Shown here: positions 57,393 through 64,000 of the stretch, in pieces
How positions within the stretch are numbered: the first letter of the stretch is position 1
How the letters are laid out: each line of letters opens with the position of its first letter
Assembly (NCBI RefSeq): GCF_002197755.1
Contig: NZ_NHOT01000002.1
Coordinates: forward strand, 248,001 to 312,000
DNA from: Pedobacter sp. AJM
Lineage (GTDB): Bacteria > Bacteroidota > Bacteroidia > Sphingobacteriales > Sphingobacteriaceae
Direction: 5' to 3'
DNA: 64,000 bases
Position numbers and translations under genes: made by a program
The notes under the pieces: model-generated
Database searches by the model: none
What the model saw: only the letters and a program-made list of their open reading frames with translations
Told to the model about the DNA's origin: nothing

Positions 57393-57942
57393 AACCAAAT
57401 CCCTCCATTTTTATAATTTCTTCTTTTAATATCGCCCTTGCCCTTGATAATTGCGATTTACTTGCACCCTCAGAAATACCAAGTGTTTCACCGATTTCCT
57501 TGTGCGAATAACCTTCAATTACATACATATTAAAAACCATCCGGTAACCATCTGCTAATTTTTGTATTACCTTCATTAGATCCTGCATACCCAGTGTACC
57601 AAAATCAAATCCGGTTGAAGGTTGTTCGTATGCTTCATCAATATCAACTACATTCAGACTCCGTAAATTTTTCCGGTAACTTTCAATGGCAGTATTTACC
57701 ATTACCCTTCTGATCCAACCTTCAAAAGAACCATCACCCCTGTATTCCTTTATCTTTTGAAAAATCTTGATGTAACCCATTTGCAATACATCTTCAGCTT
57801 CCATTTTATCTTTTGCGTAACGCATACAAACAGCCAACATTTTCGGTGCAGTTTGCCTGTAAAGCAATTCCTGCATTTTCCGGTCACCGGTTTTGCAGCC
57901 TTCCATCAAATCGTTTATTGTATAGCTTCGCGTCAATTTCAT
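57373..57942 (-). CDS. ECF-type RNA polymerase sigma factor
   Basis: 189 residues from the ATG at 57942 (MKLTRSYTINDLMEG); an upstream start would add 12 unlikely residues. Region 2 shows CMRYAKDKMEAEDVLQMGYI near 40-59 and region 4 shows MYVIEGYSHKEIGETLGISE near 145-165, with SKSQLSRARAIL as recognition helix. It should direct polymerase to its own set of promoters under control of the adjacent anti-sigma protein. Confidence 0.92.
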   Translation of the reverse strand: MKLTRSYTINDLMEGCKTGDRKMQELLYRQTAPKMLAVCMRYAKDKMEAEDVLQMGYIKIFQKIKEYRGDGSFEGWIRRVMVNTAIESYRKNLRSLNVVDIDEAYEQPSTGFDFGTLGMQDLMKVIQKLADGYRMVFNMYVIEGYSHKEIGETLGISEGASKSQLSRARAILKEEIIKMEGFGYATYTG

Positions 57943-58110
57943 TGTGTGTTTGTATATAGAAGATGGCAGATAACACACATTGGTTGCATGGGAGGCAAAA
58001 AAAAGTTAAATAAAGTTAAAATTATCAGATAGATATTGATTTTCAGATGGATATCTGATGTTTAATTTTTAGAAAGTTATAGTTTTTTGATTTGAAAAGC
58101 AAAGGCAGAG

Positions 58111-58196
58111 CATTTTTTAAGTGTTCGTCCCGCTATTTGCTTCAAAGCCTTGGCTCGTTCCTCACCTTCATGTTTTTCGCTGCTATCGGGTTTAGA
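58111..58196 (-). repeat. inverted copy of the CTAAACC-GATAGCAG element
   Basis: On the minus strand the stretch begins CTAAACCCGATAGCAGCGAA and ends near GCAAATAGCGGGACGAAC, matching both ends of 50593-50756 with a shorter middle. The 349-base gap 57943-58291 holds this element and the hairpin at 58222; no gene was seen. Confidence 0.5.
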
Positions 58197-58221
58197 AATC
58201 AGGGAACAGTTTAAAAACAAG

Positions 58222-58254
58222 AAACCTCGTAGGTTTTGAAAACCTACGAGGTTT
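58222..58254. terminator. 16-bp palindromic hairpin, probable bidirectional terminator
   Basis: AAACCTCGTAGGTTTT and its exact reverse complement separated by one G. It lies 38 bases beyond the stop of the minus-strand barrel gene. The AAACCTCGTAGGTTTT type is a common intergenic element in Bacteroidota. Confidence 0.75.
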
Positions 58255-58291
58255 GAAATGGATCAGCTGAATCACCCTAAACCTTACACTT

Positions 58292-59449
58292 TTACCTTTC
58301 GGCTTTCTTCACCTTAAACAATTTAAAATCCTGTTTATACGTTAAGAAAAAAGAGTGGTTAAACTGCAATTGTTTATCGGTATGATCCAGATCAATATGT
58401 GGTTCGAACCGAACATCCAGATATAAATGTGGAATAAGTTCCTTCTGATAGGCATAACGCAGCGAAATGATATTTCTTCCACTTTGCTTTAAACCATTGG
58501 TATATAAATTACTCGAAACAGATTCATACAAAGGCATACCTTTTATCGAAATAAAATTATTCCCTTTCCAGTAAGATGCCACTAAGCTGCCCCATTTACT
58601 TTCCACGCCAGCATTCAGCCACATACCAAAACCACCTTGATAGGCTCGTCTTTTATCAGGCGAAAAATCTTTGTAAACCGCAATATAGTTATCGGTATAA
58701 ACCTGTTTGATATTCGCACTAATATCTTTATGCAGTTTTAAACCCGCAGCGCCGTTAAAAACCGTACTAATCGGAATTTCCTTTAACACATCAATTTGTC
58801 CGCCCTGGTGGAAAGCCAGGAATTGTGCAGGAAAACTAAACTTCCATCCATTATTTTCAGCAATAGTAGTTTCGGTTGATAAACCACCTATTATTTCCTC
58901 TTTCGCAGCCTCTCCGGTGTAAATCATTTTCTGCCAGGCAATCCAGGCATCTAAACTAAATTTCTTCCGCTCTATCAATAGCTGTGTTCCATATTCAATT
59001 GGCGTAGTAATTATTCTTTCAAAATCATAAAGTGGTTCTATGTATTTATGCTGAATTCCTCCTTCCAAACTTCCGAAAACAAGGGTTAAATTTCTTTTAT
59101 GGTATTTTAAGCTAAACAATGGTTTGGCATCTGTAACCCCATTTCTGCCAAAATCTTTTCTTATAAATGCACCTGCGGTGATGGCCAGATTTGGATGTGC
59201 ATAATAAACGATCTGTGGCTGTAACTGTGTCCCGTAAAGGGTATAACCATCATGAAAATCGTTAGTATATTCGTAGTTCCGAACATAGTTTAAATTGTAA
59301 AAGTTAAAATGAACTTCATTGATTAAACTGCTGTCAGGACGGATTCTGTTTTCAAAAGCCGATTGATTGAATTGTGCTGCTGCGAAATAGGATGTGAATG
59401 AAAAAGTTAGGAAGAGTAAGGCCTTTTTCAAACCTGTGTTTATGAACAT
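58292..59449 (-). CDS. putative outer-membrane protein of unknown family
   Basis: 385 residues. The signal peptide (1-25) ends FAAAQ. The rest is rich in aromatic, alternating strands (VHFNFYNLNYVRNYEY, VVYYAHPNLAITAGAF, ISLRYAYQKELIPHLYL), suggesting a beta barrel of 12 or more strands, and the final strand region HSFFLTYKQDFKLFKV is followed by KKAER. No known family was recognised. It is monocistronic. Confidence 0.65.
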   Translation of the reverse strand: MFINTGLKKALLFLTFSFTSYFAAAQFNQSAFENRIRPDSSLINEVHFNFYNLNYVRNYEYTNDFHDGYTLYGTQLQPQIVYYAHPNLAITAGAFIRKDFGRNGVTDAKPLFSLKYHKRNLTLVFGSLEGGIQHKYIEPLYDFERIITTPIEYGTQLLIERKKFSLDAWIAWQKMIYTGEAAKEEIIGGLSTETTIAENNGWKFSFPAQFLAFHQGGQIDVLKEIPISTVFNGAAGLKLHKDISANIKQVYTDNYIAVYKDFSPDKRRAYQGGFGMWLNAGVESKWGSLVASYWKGNNFISIKGMPLYESVSSNLYTNGLKQSGRNIISLRYAYQKELIPHLYLDVRFEPHIDLDHTDKQLQFNHSFFLTYKQDFKLFKVKKAER

Positions 59450-59611
59450 GTGCTTGGATTTTATCGCTCAAATTTAGAATAGTTTTTCGTAAAGTATAAA
59501 GGCGTGAGGATCAAAGTACCTAGAATTGAATACAAGTTTACGAAAAGCAAACAAAGCACTTCATTGGATTTTGACTTTCTGATTTAATCTTTCAGTTCTA
59601 TTCTTAAAAGC

Positions 59612-60166
59612 TTATTTCTTCAGCCGGTAATTCTTGTACAGCTTAACTGCAATCATAATCGCCATTGCTACCCCCATGATGCCAATTAAACCATAAATCC
59701 AATTAATCGCATCTTTAAGAATAACCACAAAAACGATAGCAATCATAAAGATTGTTGCCAATTCCCGCCACAGGCGCAACTGAAAACTGCTCATTTTAAA
59801 TTGATTGTTTTTAAGTTGCTTCACAATATTCTGGCAGATGAAATGATAGATTAGCAAACCGATTACAAAACCAAGTTTAACATGCATCCAGGGCATCTGT
59901 AACAGCATAGGATGTAATGTCAGCATGGAAACACCTGCCATAACAGAAATAACCATTGCCGGAACAGCAATAATTTTCCACAAAGTAGCTTCCATTTTAG
60001 TGAATTGCTGGAGAAGAATACTTTTTTCAGGCTCCGGCTTTTCAGTTGCCTCGGTATGGTAAATGAAAAGACTCAAAATATAAAATAACCCAGCCATCCA
60101 GCTGATGACAAATACAATATGTACCGCAAGAAAGTATGGATAATAGGGCTGCAGGGTTTCTATCAT
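59612..60166 (-). CDS. hemJ: protoporphyrinogen IX oxidase HemJ (UPF0093/CopD-like)
   Basis: 184 residues with four or five membrane helices. The N-terminal LAVHIVFVISWMAGLFYILS near 13-32 carries the His of the HemJ heme-binding site, and MPWMHVKLGFVIGLLIYHF near 90-108 provides the further conserved His and Lys. HemJ oxidises protoporphyrinogen IX in heme synthesis. The nearby hemE gene on the same strand, with a toxin-antitoxin pair between, supports the assignment. Confidence 0.85.
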   Translation of the reverse strand: MIETLQPYYPYFLAVHIVFVISWMAGLFYILSLFIYHTEATEKPEPEKSILLQQFTKMEATLWKIIAVPAMVISVMAGVSMLTLHPMLLQMPWMHVKLGFVIGLLIYHFICQNIVKQLKNNQFKMSSFQLRLWRELATIFMIAIVFVVILKDAINWIYGLIGIMGVAMAIMIAVKLYKNYRLKK

Positions 60167-60193
60167 TAGACGTTGAAGAAATAAATGTTTGAT

Positions 60194-60475
60194 TTAAAAT
60201 AAATCAGAATGTGTTCCAACTCTTAATAAGATTTTTTCTCTTTCTTCCGTTACTTCAAACCAAATGATTAACAAATCAGGTTTAATATGAGCCTCCCAAT
60301 TATTGTTATAATTTCCAATTAATTTATGAGGGCGATATTTCTTTTCAATTCCAACAGCTCCATCAATTTCTAATTTAAACAAAAAATCTTTAATGAAATC
60401 AGCATTCTTTGTTGAATGCTTTTTCATTAACCTAACATCCTTATTAAATTGATTAGTTGGTTTTAAAACAAACAT
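60194..60475 (-). CDS. YafQ-family toxin (type II)
   Basis: 93 residues, RelE-like fold. The HKLIGNYNNNWEAHIKPDLL stretch near 50-70 and the ending LRVGTHSDLF carry the catalytic-type His residues of the YafQ group. These toxins cleave mRNA on the ribosome. Its start overlaps the antitoxin stop by one base. It sits between hemE and hemJ. Confidence 0.88.
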   Translation of the reverse strand: MFVLKPTNQFNKDVRLMKKHSTKNADFIKDFLFKLEIDGAVGIEKKYRPHKLIGNYNNNWEAHIKPDLLIIWFEVTEEREKILLRVGTHSDLF

Positions 60476-60687
60476 TATAATAAGTCGATATAGGTTTTTA
60501 TATCTGTAATTGGTTCACCTATTCCAATACCATTATGAGCATCGTTAATCGTTTTTAATGTGATTGAATTAGGAACAGGATTAGAATTATTAGAATTTTC
60601 TCTTTTAAAAGTAACACCAAGCTCTTTTAGTAGCTGTTTAACTAACTCACTTTTTTTTTCAGGAATATTTATAATAAGTGTTTCCAT
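60475..60687 (-). CDS. antitoxin partner of the YafQ-family toxin
   Basis: 70 residues from the ATG at 60687 (METLIINIPEKKSELVKQLL); an upstream start would add 11 residues. The N-terminal IINIPEKKSELVKQLLKELG is a short strand plus helix of the type found in small Bacteroidota antitoxins. The C-terminal tail (NAHNGIGIGEPITDIK-like) would bind the toxin. The call rests on overlap with the toxin gene. Confidence 0.72.
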   Translation of the reverse strand: METLIINIPEKKSELVKQLLKELGVTFKRENSNNSNPVPNSITLKTINDAHNGIGIGEPITDIKTYIDLL

Positions 60688-60732
60688 ATTTAAATATAAC
60701 AATTTATATCCGCCGTTCAAAGCCTACCTTAG

Positions 60733-60761
60733 GGAATTTAGGGCTTTAATACCTAAATTCC
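60733..60761 (-). promoter_or_regulatory. hairpin spanning the hemE stop codon
   Basis: GGAATTTAGG (60733-60742) and CCTAAATTCC (60752-60761) form a perfect 10-bp stem around a 9-base loop that contains the hemE stop. It might limit transcription or translation running from hemE into the toxin-antitoxin genes. Confidence 0.5.
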
Positions 60762-61771
60762 TTTACCACCTCAATTGCATACTTTACGTTGTCGAAAGGA
60801 ATATCCGGCATAATACCATGTCCTAAATTGAAGATAAAACCTTCAGTTCCACGCATGCGCTCGAATAACTTATGAATCTGTGCTTTAATTACGGATTGAT
60901 CTGCATATAAAATATGTGGATCTAAATTTCCCTGAACGGCAATACCCGCAGGCAAAGCATTCTTGATATTTAATAAATCAGCATTCCAGTCAACCGAAAT
61001 TACGTCTGGTTTAGCTTCTGCCATAATCGGCGCAAAAACCGAACTTCCTTTACAGAAAGAAATTACCGGAATATCTTTTCTATTTAGGTTGGCAATAATT
61101 TCCTGAATGTAACGATGCGAAAACTCTTGGTAATCATTCCATGATAAGGCAAGCGCCCAACTATCGAAAATCTGAACAGCATTTACGCCAGCAGCAATCT
61201 GCAGGTTCAGATAATCTGCGGTTACCTTTGCAATTTTACCCAAAAGTTTGTGCGCTAACTCTGGTTGGTTATGTATAAAAAGCTTTGTTAATTTGAAATC
61301 TTTAGACGATCCACCTTCAATTAAATAGCTCATTACCGTAAAAGGTGCGCCAGCAAAACCAATTAGTGGTATATTTCCATCTAAACGTTGTTGAATTACT
61401 TTAATCGCATCAGCTACATATTGTAACTCATCCAAACAATCCACATTTAAATTTTCAATGTCCTGAGCAGTACGTACCGGATTGGCAAATTTAGGACCAA
61501 CGCCTTGAGTGAAACTCAAATCGCCACCCATTGCTTCGCCCGTTACTAAAATATCGCAGAATAAAATCGCGGCATCAATTCCTAATAAATCTACAGGCAA
61601 CATGGTAACATCGGCTGCAATTTCAGGCGTTTTACACATCTCTAAAAAAGAGTATTTGTTTTTGATCTCCCAATATTGCGGCATAAAACGACCAGCCTGA
61701 CGCATCATCCATACTGGCGGACGTTCTGTTTGTTTTGAGAATGCAGCGTCTAAAAATAAGTTATTCTTCAT
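60746..61771 (-). CDS. hemE: uroporphyrinogen decarboxylase
   Basis: 341 residues. PVWMMRQAGRFMPQY at 19-33 contains the substrate-binding Arg residues. GFAGAPFTVMSYLIEGG near 137-153, the later VQGNLDP and the C-terminal FNLGHGIMPDIP are family signatures. It converts uroporphyrinogen III to coproporphyrinogen III in heme synthesis. It is complete. Confidence 0.97.
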   Translation of the reverse strand: MKNNLFLDAAFSKQTERPPVWMMRQAGRFMPQYWEIKNKYSFLEMCKTPEIAADVTMLPVDLLGIDAAILFCDILVTGEAMGGDLSFTQGVGPKFANPVRTAQDIENLNVDCLDELQYVADAIKVIQQRLDGNIPLIGFAGAPFTVMSYLIEGGSSKDFKLTKLFIHNQPELAHKLLGKIAKVTADYLNLQIAAGVNAVQIFDSWALALSWNDYQEFSHRYIQEIIANLNRKDIPVISFCKGSSVFAPIMAEAKPDVISVDWNADLLNIKNALPAGIAVQGNLDPHILYADQSVIKAQIHKLFERMRGTEGFIFNLGHGIMPDIPFDNVKYAIEVVKEFRY

Positions 61772-61797
61772 GATTTGTAGTTGCTATTCCATTAAAT

Positions 61798-61866
61798 CGC
61801 CATACTGAATTTATTTCAGCATCTTTCTTTATAATTAAAACCTGAACTAAATTCAGGATGACGAAC
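61798..61866. repeat. REP-like CTGAATTT element in the hemE leader
   Basis: Starts CGCCATACTGAATTTATTTC and ends CTGAACTAAATTCAGGATGA. It resembles the shorter element after atpC. It would form a hairpin in the 5' leader of the hemE transcript. Confidence 0.55.
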
Positions 61867-61884
61867 GGAAAAAAAATAATGATG

Positions 61885-61892
61885 CAAAGCTA
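61885..61892 (-). promoter_or_regulatory. -7 element of the hemE promoter
   Basis: On the minus strand TAGCTTTG, an exact TAnnTTTG match. It implies a leader of about 105 bases before hemE that includes the REP-like element. Confidence 0.45.
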
Positions 61893-61896
61893 TAAA

Positions 61897-61943
61897 TAAA
61901 AAAAAAACGAAGTACCTTTTTATTCCTAAACTGATGCTTCGTT
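61897..61943 (-). terminator. terminator after the TPR-like protein gene
   Basis: On the minus strand AACGAAG and CTTCGTT arms (61937-61943, 61906-61912) with a 24-base loop, then ten T. It ends the operon containing the two-component genes. Confidence 0.65.
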
Positions 61944-61965
61944 ATTCAAAATGACAATATTAATA

Positions 61966-62481
61966 TTATAATTTGCTGATTTCCCTTTCAACCTTCGCAA
62001 TAATTTCTTTTGATCGGGTCGATTCTGCCAGTTCTTTAGCCAGTTTTGTATAGGCTTCTGCTTTTTCTTTATCTTTCTTTCTTAAGGCAAGATTGGCAAG
62101 ATGAATCAGCACATAACCTTTCTGGTTCTTACCGCCCACCGGGAACCGGCTGGCCAGTTGAAAATGGTATTCGGCCTTATCATAATCTTCTTCTTTCAAG
62201 GCCATATTGCCCTGCATAAATTCATAATAGCCCCTCCGGTTTCTTGATAATCTTTCTGGATTAGGTACTTCAGCCAACATTAGTTTAGCTTTTACAAAAT
62301 CATTATTTTTAAAATATTTGGATGCCATTAAAACAGAACTATGCCTAAAGTGACTCCAAATGATAAAAAGAAAAAGAAAACCAGCGACAGCCGCCAGCTC
62401 ATACTGAGTATAAAAGATACAAACCAATGCTGCCAGTAAAAAAACAGCCATCAATACATACCTGCCAAGACTGTTATACAT
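61966..62481 (-). CDS. membrane protein with TPR-like C-terminal domain
   Basis: 171 residues. Two N-terminal membrane helices (about 8-25 and 28-45) are followed by helical repeats of the TPR type: YFKNNDFVKAKLMLAEVPNP, then NMALKEEDYDKAEYHFQLAS and LALRKKDKEKAEAYTKLAKE. It probably holds partner proteins at the inner membrane. Its start touches the response regulator stop, so it is co-expressed with the two-component system; the function is unknown. Confidence 0.7.
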   Translation of the reverse strand: MYNSLGRYVLMAVFLLAALVCIFYTQYELAAVAGFLFLFIIWSHFRHSSVLMASKYFKNNDFVKAKLMLAEVPNPERLSRNRRGYYEFMQGNMALKEEDYDKAEYHFQLASRFPVGGKNQKGYVLIHLANLALRKKDKEKAEAYTKLAKELAESTRSKEIIAKVEREISKL

Positions 62482-63185
62482 TAATGGATATCAGTGAATT
62501 TATAGCCTACCCCCCGAATCGAATGAAAATAAACCGGATTTTTCTGGTCTGGCTCAAAATACTTTCGGAACGTTAAAATAAAGTTATCAATTGTTCTGGT
62601 TGATGGATAAACATCATAATTCCAAACGGTTTCTAAAATTTGCTCACGAGAAACGGCATCATTCTTACGCTCAATTAAAAGCTTTAACAACATCGTTTCT
62701 TTTTTGGTCAATGGTGTAATGGTACCATCATCATTTTTCAATTCAAAAGAATTAAAATAGATTGTTTTATCACCGATTTTATAAGAGTTTAACTCCTTCA
62801 GATCATCAGATTTTAAGCTGCGTTTAACTAAAATACCCACACGAAGAATCAATTCTTCTAAGTTGAAAGGCTTAACTAAATAATCATCTGCTCCTTTTTT
62901 TAAACCTAAAACACGGTCTTCAGAAGTGTTTTTGGCTGTCAGGAACATAATCGGAACTTCTGCATTTTCCAGACGAATCGTTTCACACACCTGGAAACCA
63001 TCCATTTCGGGAAGCATAACATCTAATACAATAAGATTAAAACGCTCCTCTTTAAAAACTTTAAGAGCTGTTTTGCCATCTTTAACGGCGTGAACTTTAT
63101 AACCTTCCAGTTCGAGGTTTAATTTGATAGCATCTAACAAGTGATCCTCGTCTTCTACCAATAGAATTCTTAATTTTTGTGACAT
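62481..63185 (-). CDS. OmpR-family response regulator (RprY-like)
   Basis: 234 residues. The receiver domain (1-120) has the acidic pair E11-D12, phospho-acceptor in VLDVMLPEMDGF near 52-63 and KPFNLEEL near 104. The winged-helix output domain shows LTKKETMLLKLLIERKNDAV and ILETVWNYDVYPSTRTIDNF. RprXY is the corresponding pair in Bacteroides. It shares the transcript with the kinase upstream and the TPR-like gene downstream. Confidence 0.93.
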   Translation of the reverse strand: MSQKLRILLVEDEDHLLDAIKLNLELEGYKVHAVKDGKTALKVFKEERFNLIVLDVMLPEMDGFQVCETIRLENAEVPIMFLTAKNTSEDRVLGLKKGADDYLVKPFNLEELILRVGILVKRSLKSDDLKELNSYKIGDKTIYFNSFELKNDDGTITPLTKKETMLLKLLIERKNDAVSREQILETVWNYDVYPSTRTIDNFILTFRKYFEPDQKNPVYFHSIRGVGYKFTDIH

Positions 63186-63193
63186 AATTGAGA

Positions 63194-64000
63194 TTAACTA
63201 AATGTTACTTCAAAAATACTTCCTTGAGGCAGATTATCTTTTACTGTAATATCTGCATCATGGTATTGTAAAACCTCTTTCACAATAAACAAGCCTAAAC
63301 CTGTTCCTTTCGCTTTCCTGACATTCTCATTACCAACCCGGTAAAACTTATCAAATATCAACATTTTTTCTGCATCTGAAATACCCGGCCCTTTATCAAT
63401 TACACTGAATTGAATATGCCCTTCAACCTGATGCAAAAGCACATTTATCTCATCACAAGGGCTCGAATACTTTACTGCATTTTCTATCAAATTCGTCACG
63501 ACTGACGATAAGGCAAATTTGTCACCTACAATCTGCAGATTTGGCTGAATTTGCGCATTAATCAATTGCTCATTACCGCAGGAGTGAACTTGCAACCTAT
63601 CTGTGATCTTATAAACCAATTCAGAAAAATTAAATTCTTCCTTTGGAAAACTATAGGAACGATTTTCAATTTTAGTAGCCAATAACATGTTTTCAACCAG
63701 ATCATCCAAACGTTCAATATCTTTTAATGAATTATTTAACAAAGAAACCTGACGGGCTTTATCCAGATCTCTTTTAACAATGGTTTGGATAGAAAGTTTT
63801 ATGGCCGCCAGTGGCGATTTTAATTCATGCGTAATCGACATTAGGAAATTCTGCTGTTGTTCACGAAGTTTATCTTCACGTTTAAGCGACTGATGCAGAA
63901 AATAACCGCCGATACAAAGCAAAAAAAGAAAGACGGACCCTTCCCCCATAATCATTGTCATGCGGCTTGGCTGCAAACGCACAACCAAAGTTCCCCATGA
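63194..64000 (-). CDS. sensor histidine kinase, cut by the right edge (RprX-like)
   Basis: At least 268 residues are encoded and the frame is open to the window end, so the N-terminus is missing. A membrane helix (VFLFLLCIGGYFLH) leads to HisKA with the phospho-acceptor in SITHELKSPLAAIKLSI and an HATPase domain with LIENAVKYSS, DKGPGI and GTGLGLFIV. It should sense an envelope signal and phosphorylate the OmpR-type regulator 8 bases downstream. Confidence 0.9.
   Translation of the reverse strand, partial: SWGTLVVRLQPSRMTMIMGEGSVFLFLLCIGGYFLHQSLKREDKLREQQQNFLMSITHELKSPLAAIKLSIQTIVKRDLDKARQVSLLNNSLKDIERLDDLVENMLLATKIENRSYSFPKEEFNFSELVYKITDRLQVHSCGNEQLINAQIQPNLQIVGDKFALSSVVTNLIENAVKYSSPCDEINVLLHQVEGHIQFSVIDKGPGISDAEKMLIFDKFYRVGNENVRKAKGTGLGLFIVKEVLQYHDADITVKDNLPQGSIFEVTFS

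Noticed and set aside
58222-58254. Recombination or dif-like site reading of the 33-base palindrome
   Set aside because: Position just after a gene end and the known abundance of this hairpin type in Bacteroidota fit a terminator better; it lacks the arm-spacer layout of dif.

Overview
The window is AT-rich DNA from the chromosome of a Bacteroidota bacterium, most likely a Pedobacter-like member of the Sphingobacteriaceae. The evidence is the gene content (GH97 SusB-type glucosidase, DUF2911, DUF4230, ORF6N, BBP2-type porin, Rpr-like two-component pair, a separate atpDC pair) and expression signals of the Bacteroidota type: few Shine-Dalgarno sequences, and promoters of the form TTG-N19/20-TAnnTTTG, best seen before tRNA-Arg. 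No phage, integrase, transposase, CRISPR array or rRNA was seen.

Layout. 1-6.9 kb (mostly minus): DUF2911 protein, a sodium:solute symporter with a translationally coupled 34-residue membrane peptide, a large PIG-L deacetylase, and an ArgE-like hydrolase paired with a GNAT acetyltransferase. 7.2-19.9 kb (plus): a potassium island. It has an NtrC-type sigma-54 activator, a decayed toxin-antitoxin locus, an M1 peptidase, a candidate -24/-12 promoter, two tiny membrane peptides (the second is KdpF), kdpA, kdpB, kdpC, a porin, a short KdpD without kinase domain, and a separate histidine kinase. No kdpE is present. 19.9-31.8 kb (mostly minus): thioesterase, a duplicated 3' end of a GH97 gene with tandem repeats, DUF2130, OsmC, YtxH, YdcF, obgE, adk, a nuclease-jacalin lipoprotein, tRNA-Arg(ACG), PrxQ-type peroxiredoxin and an RmlD-like reductase. 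31.9-33.8 kb: atpD and atpC.

34.2-52.5 kb (all plus): branched-chain amino acid biosynthesis. A promoter, a 45-residue leader peptide packed with Val/Leu/Ile codons, and an intrinsic terminator with a competing pairing form a transcription attenuator in front of ilvE-ilvD-ilvB-ilvN-ilvC-leuC-leuD-leuB-leuA, followed after a gap by ilvA. Seven genes with no known role in the pathway are interleaved: two methyltransferases, ORF6N, VOC, DinB, a monooxygenase-fold protein and a ModF-like double ATPase. LeuA lacks its C-terminal regulatory domain, so attenuation may carry more of the leucine control.

52.6-64 kb: DUF4230 protein, lipoprotein, an orphan transporter ATPase, a DUF6364/PIN toxin-antitoxin pair with apparent operators, an ECF sigma/anti-sigma pair with an outer-membrane barrel, another barrel protein, hemE and hemJ split by a YafQ-type toxin-antitoxin pair, and a TPR protein with an OmpR-type regulator and a histidine kinase cut by the right edge. 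The intergenic DNA carries several families of small dispersed repeats and hairpins, a notable property of this genome.
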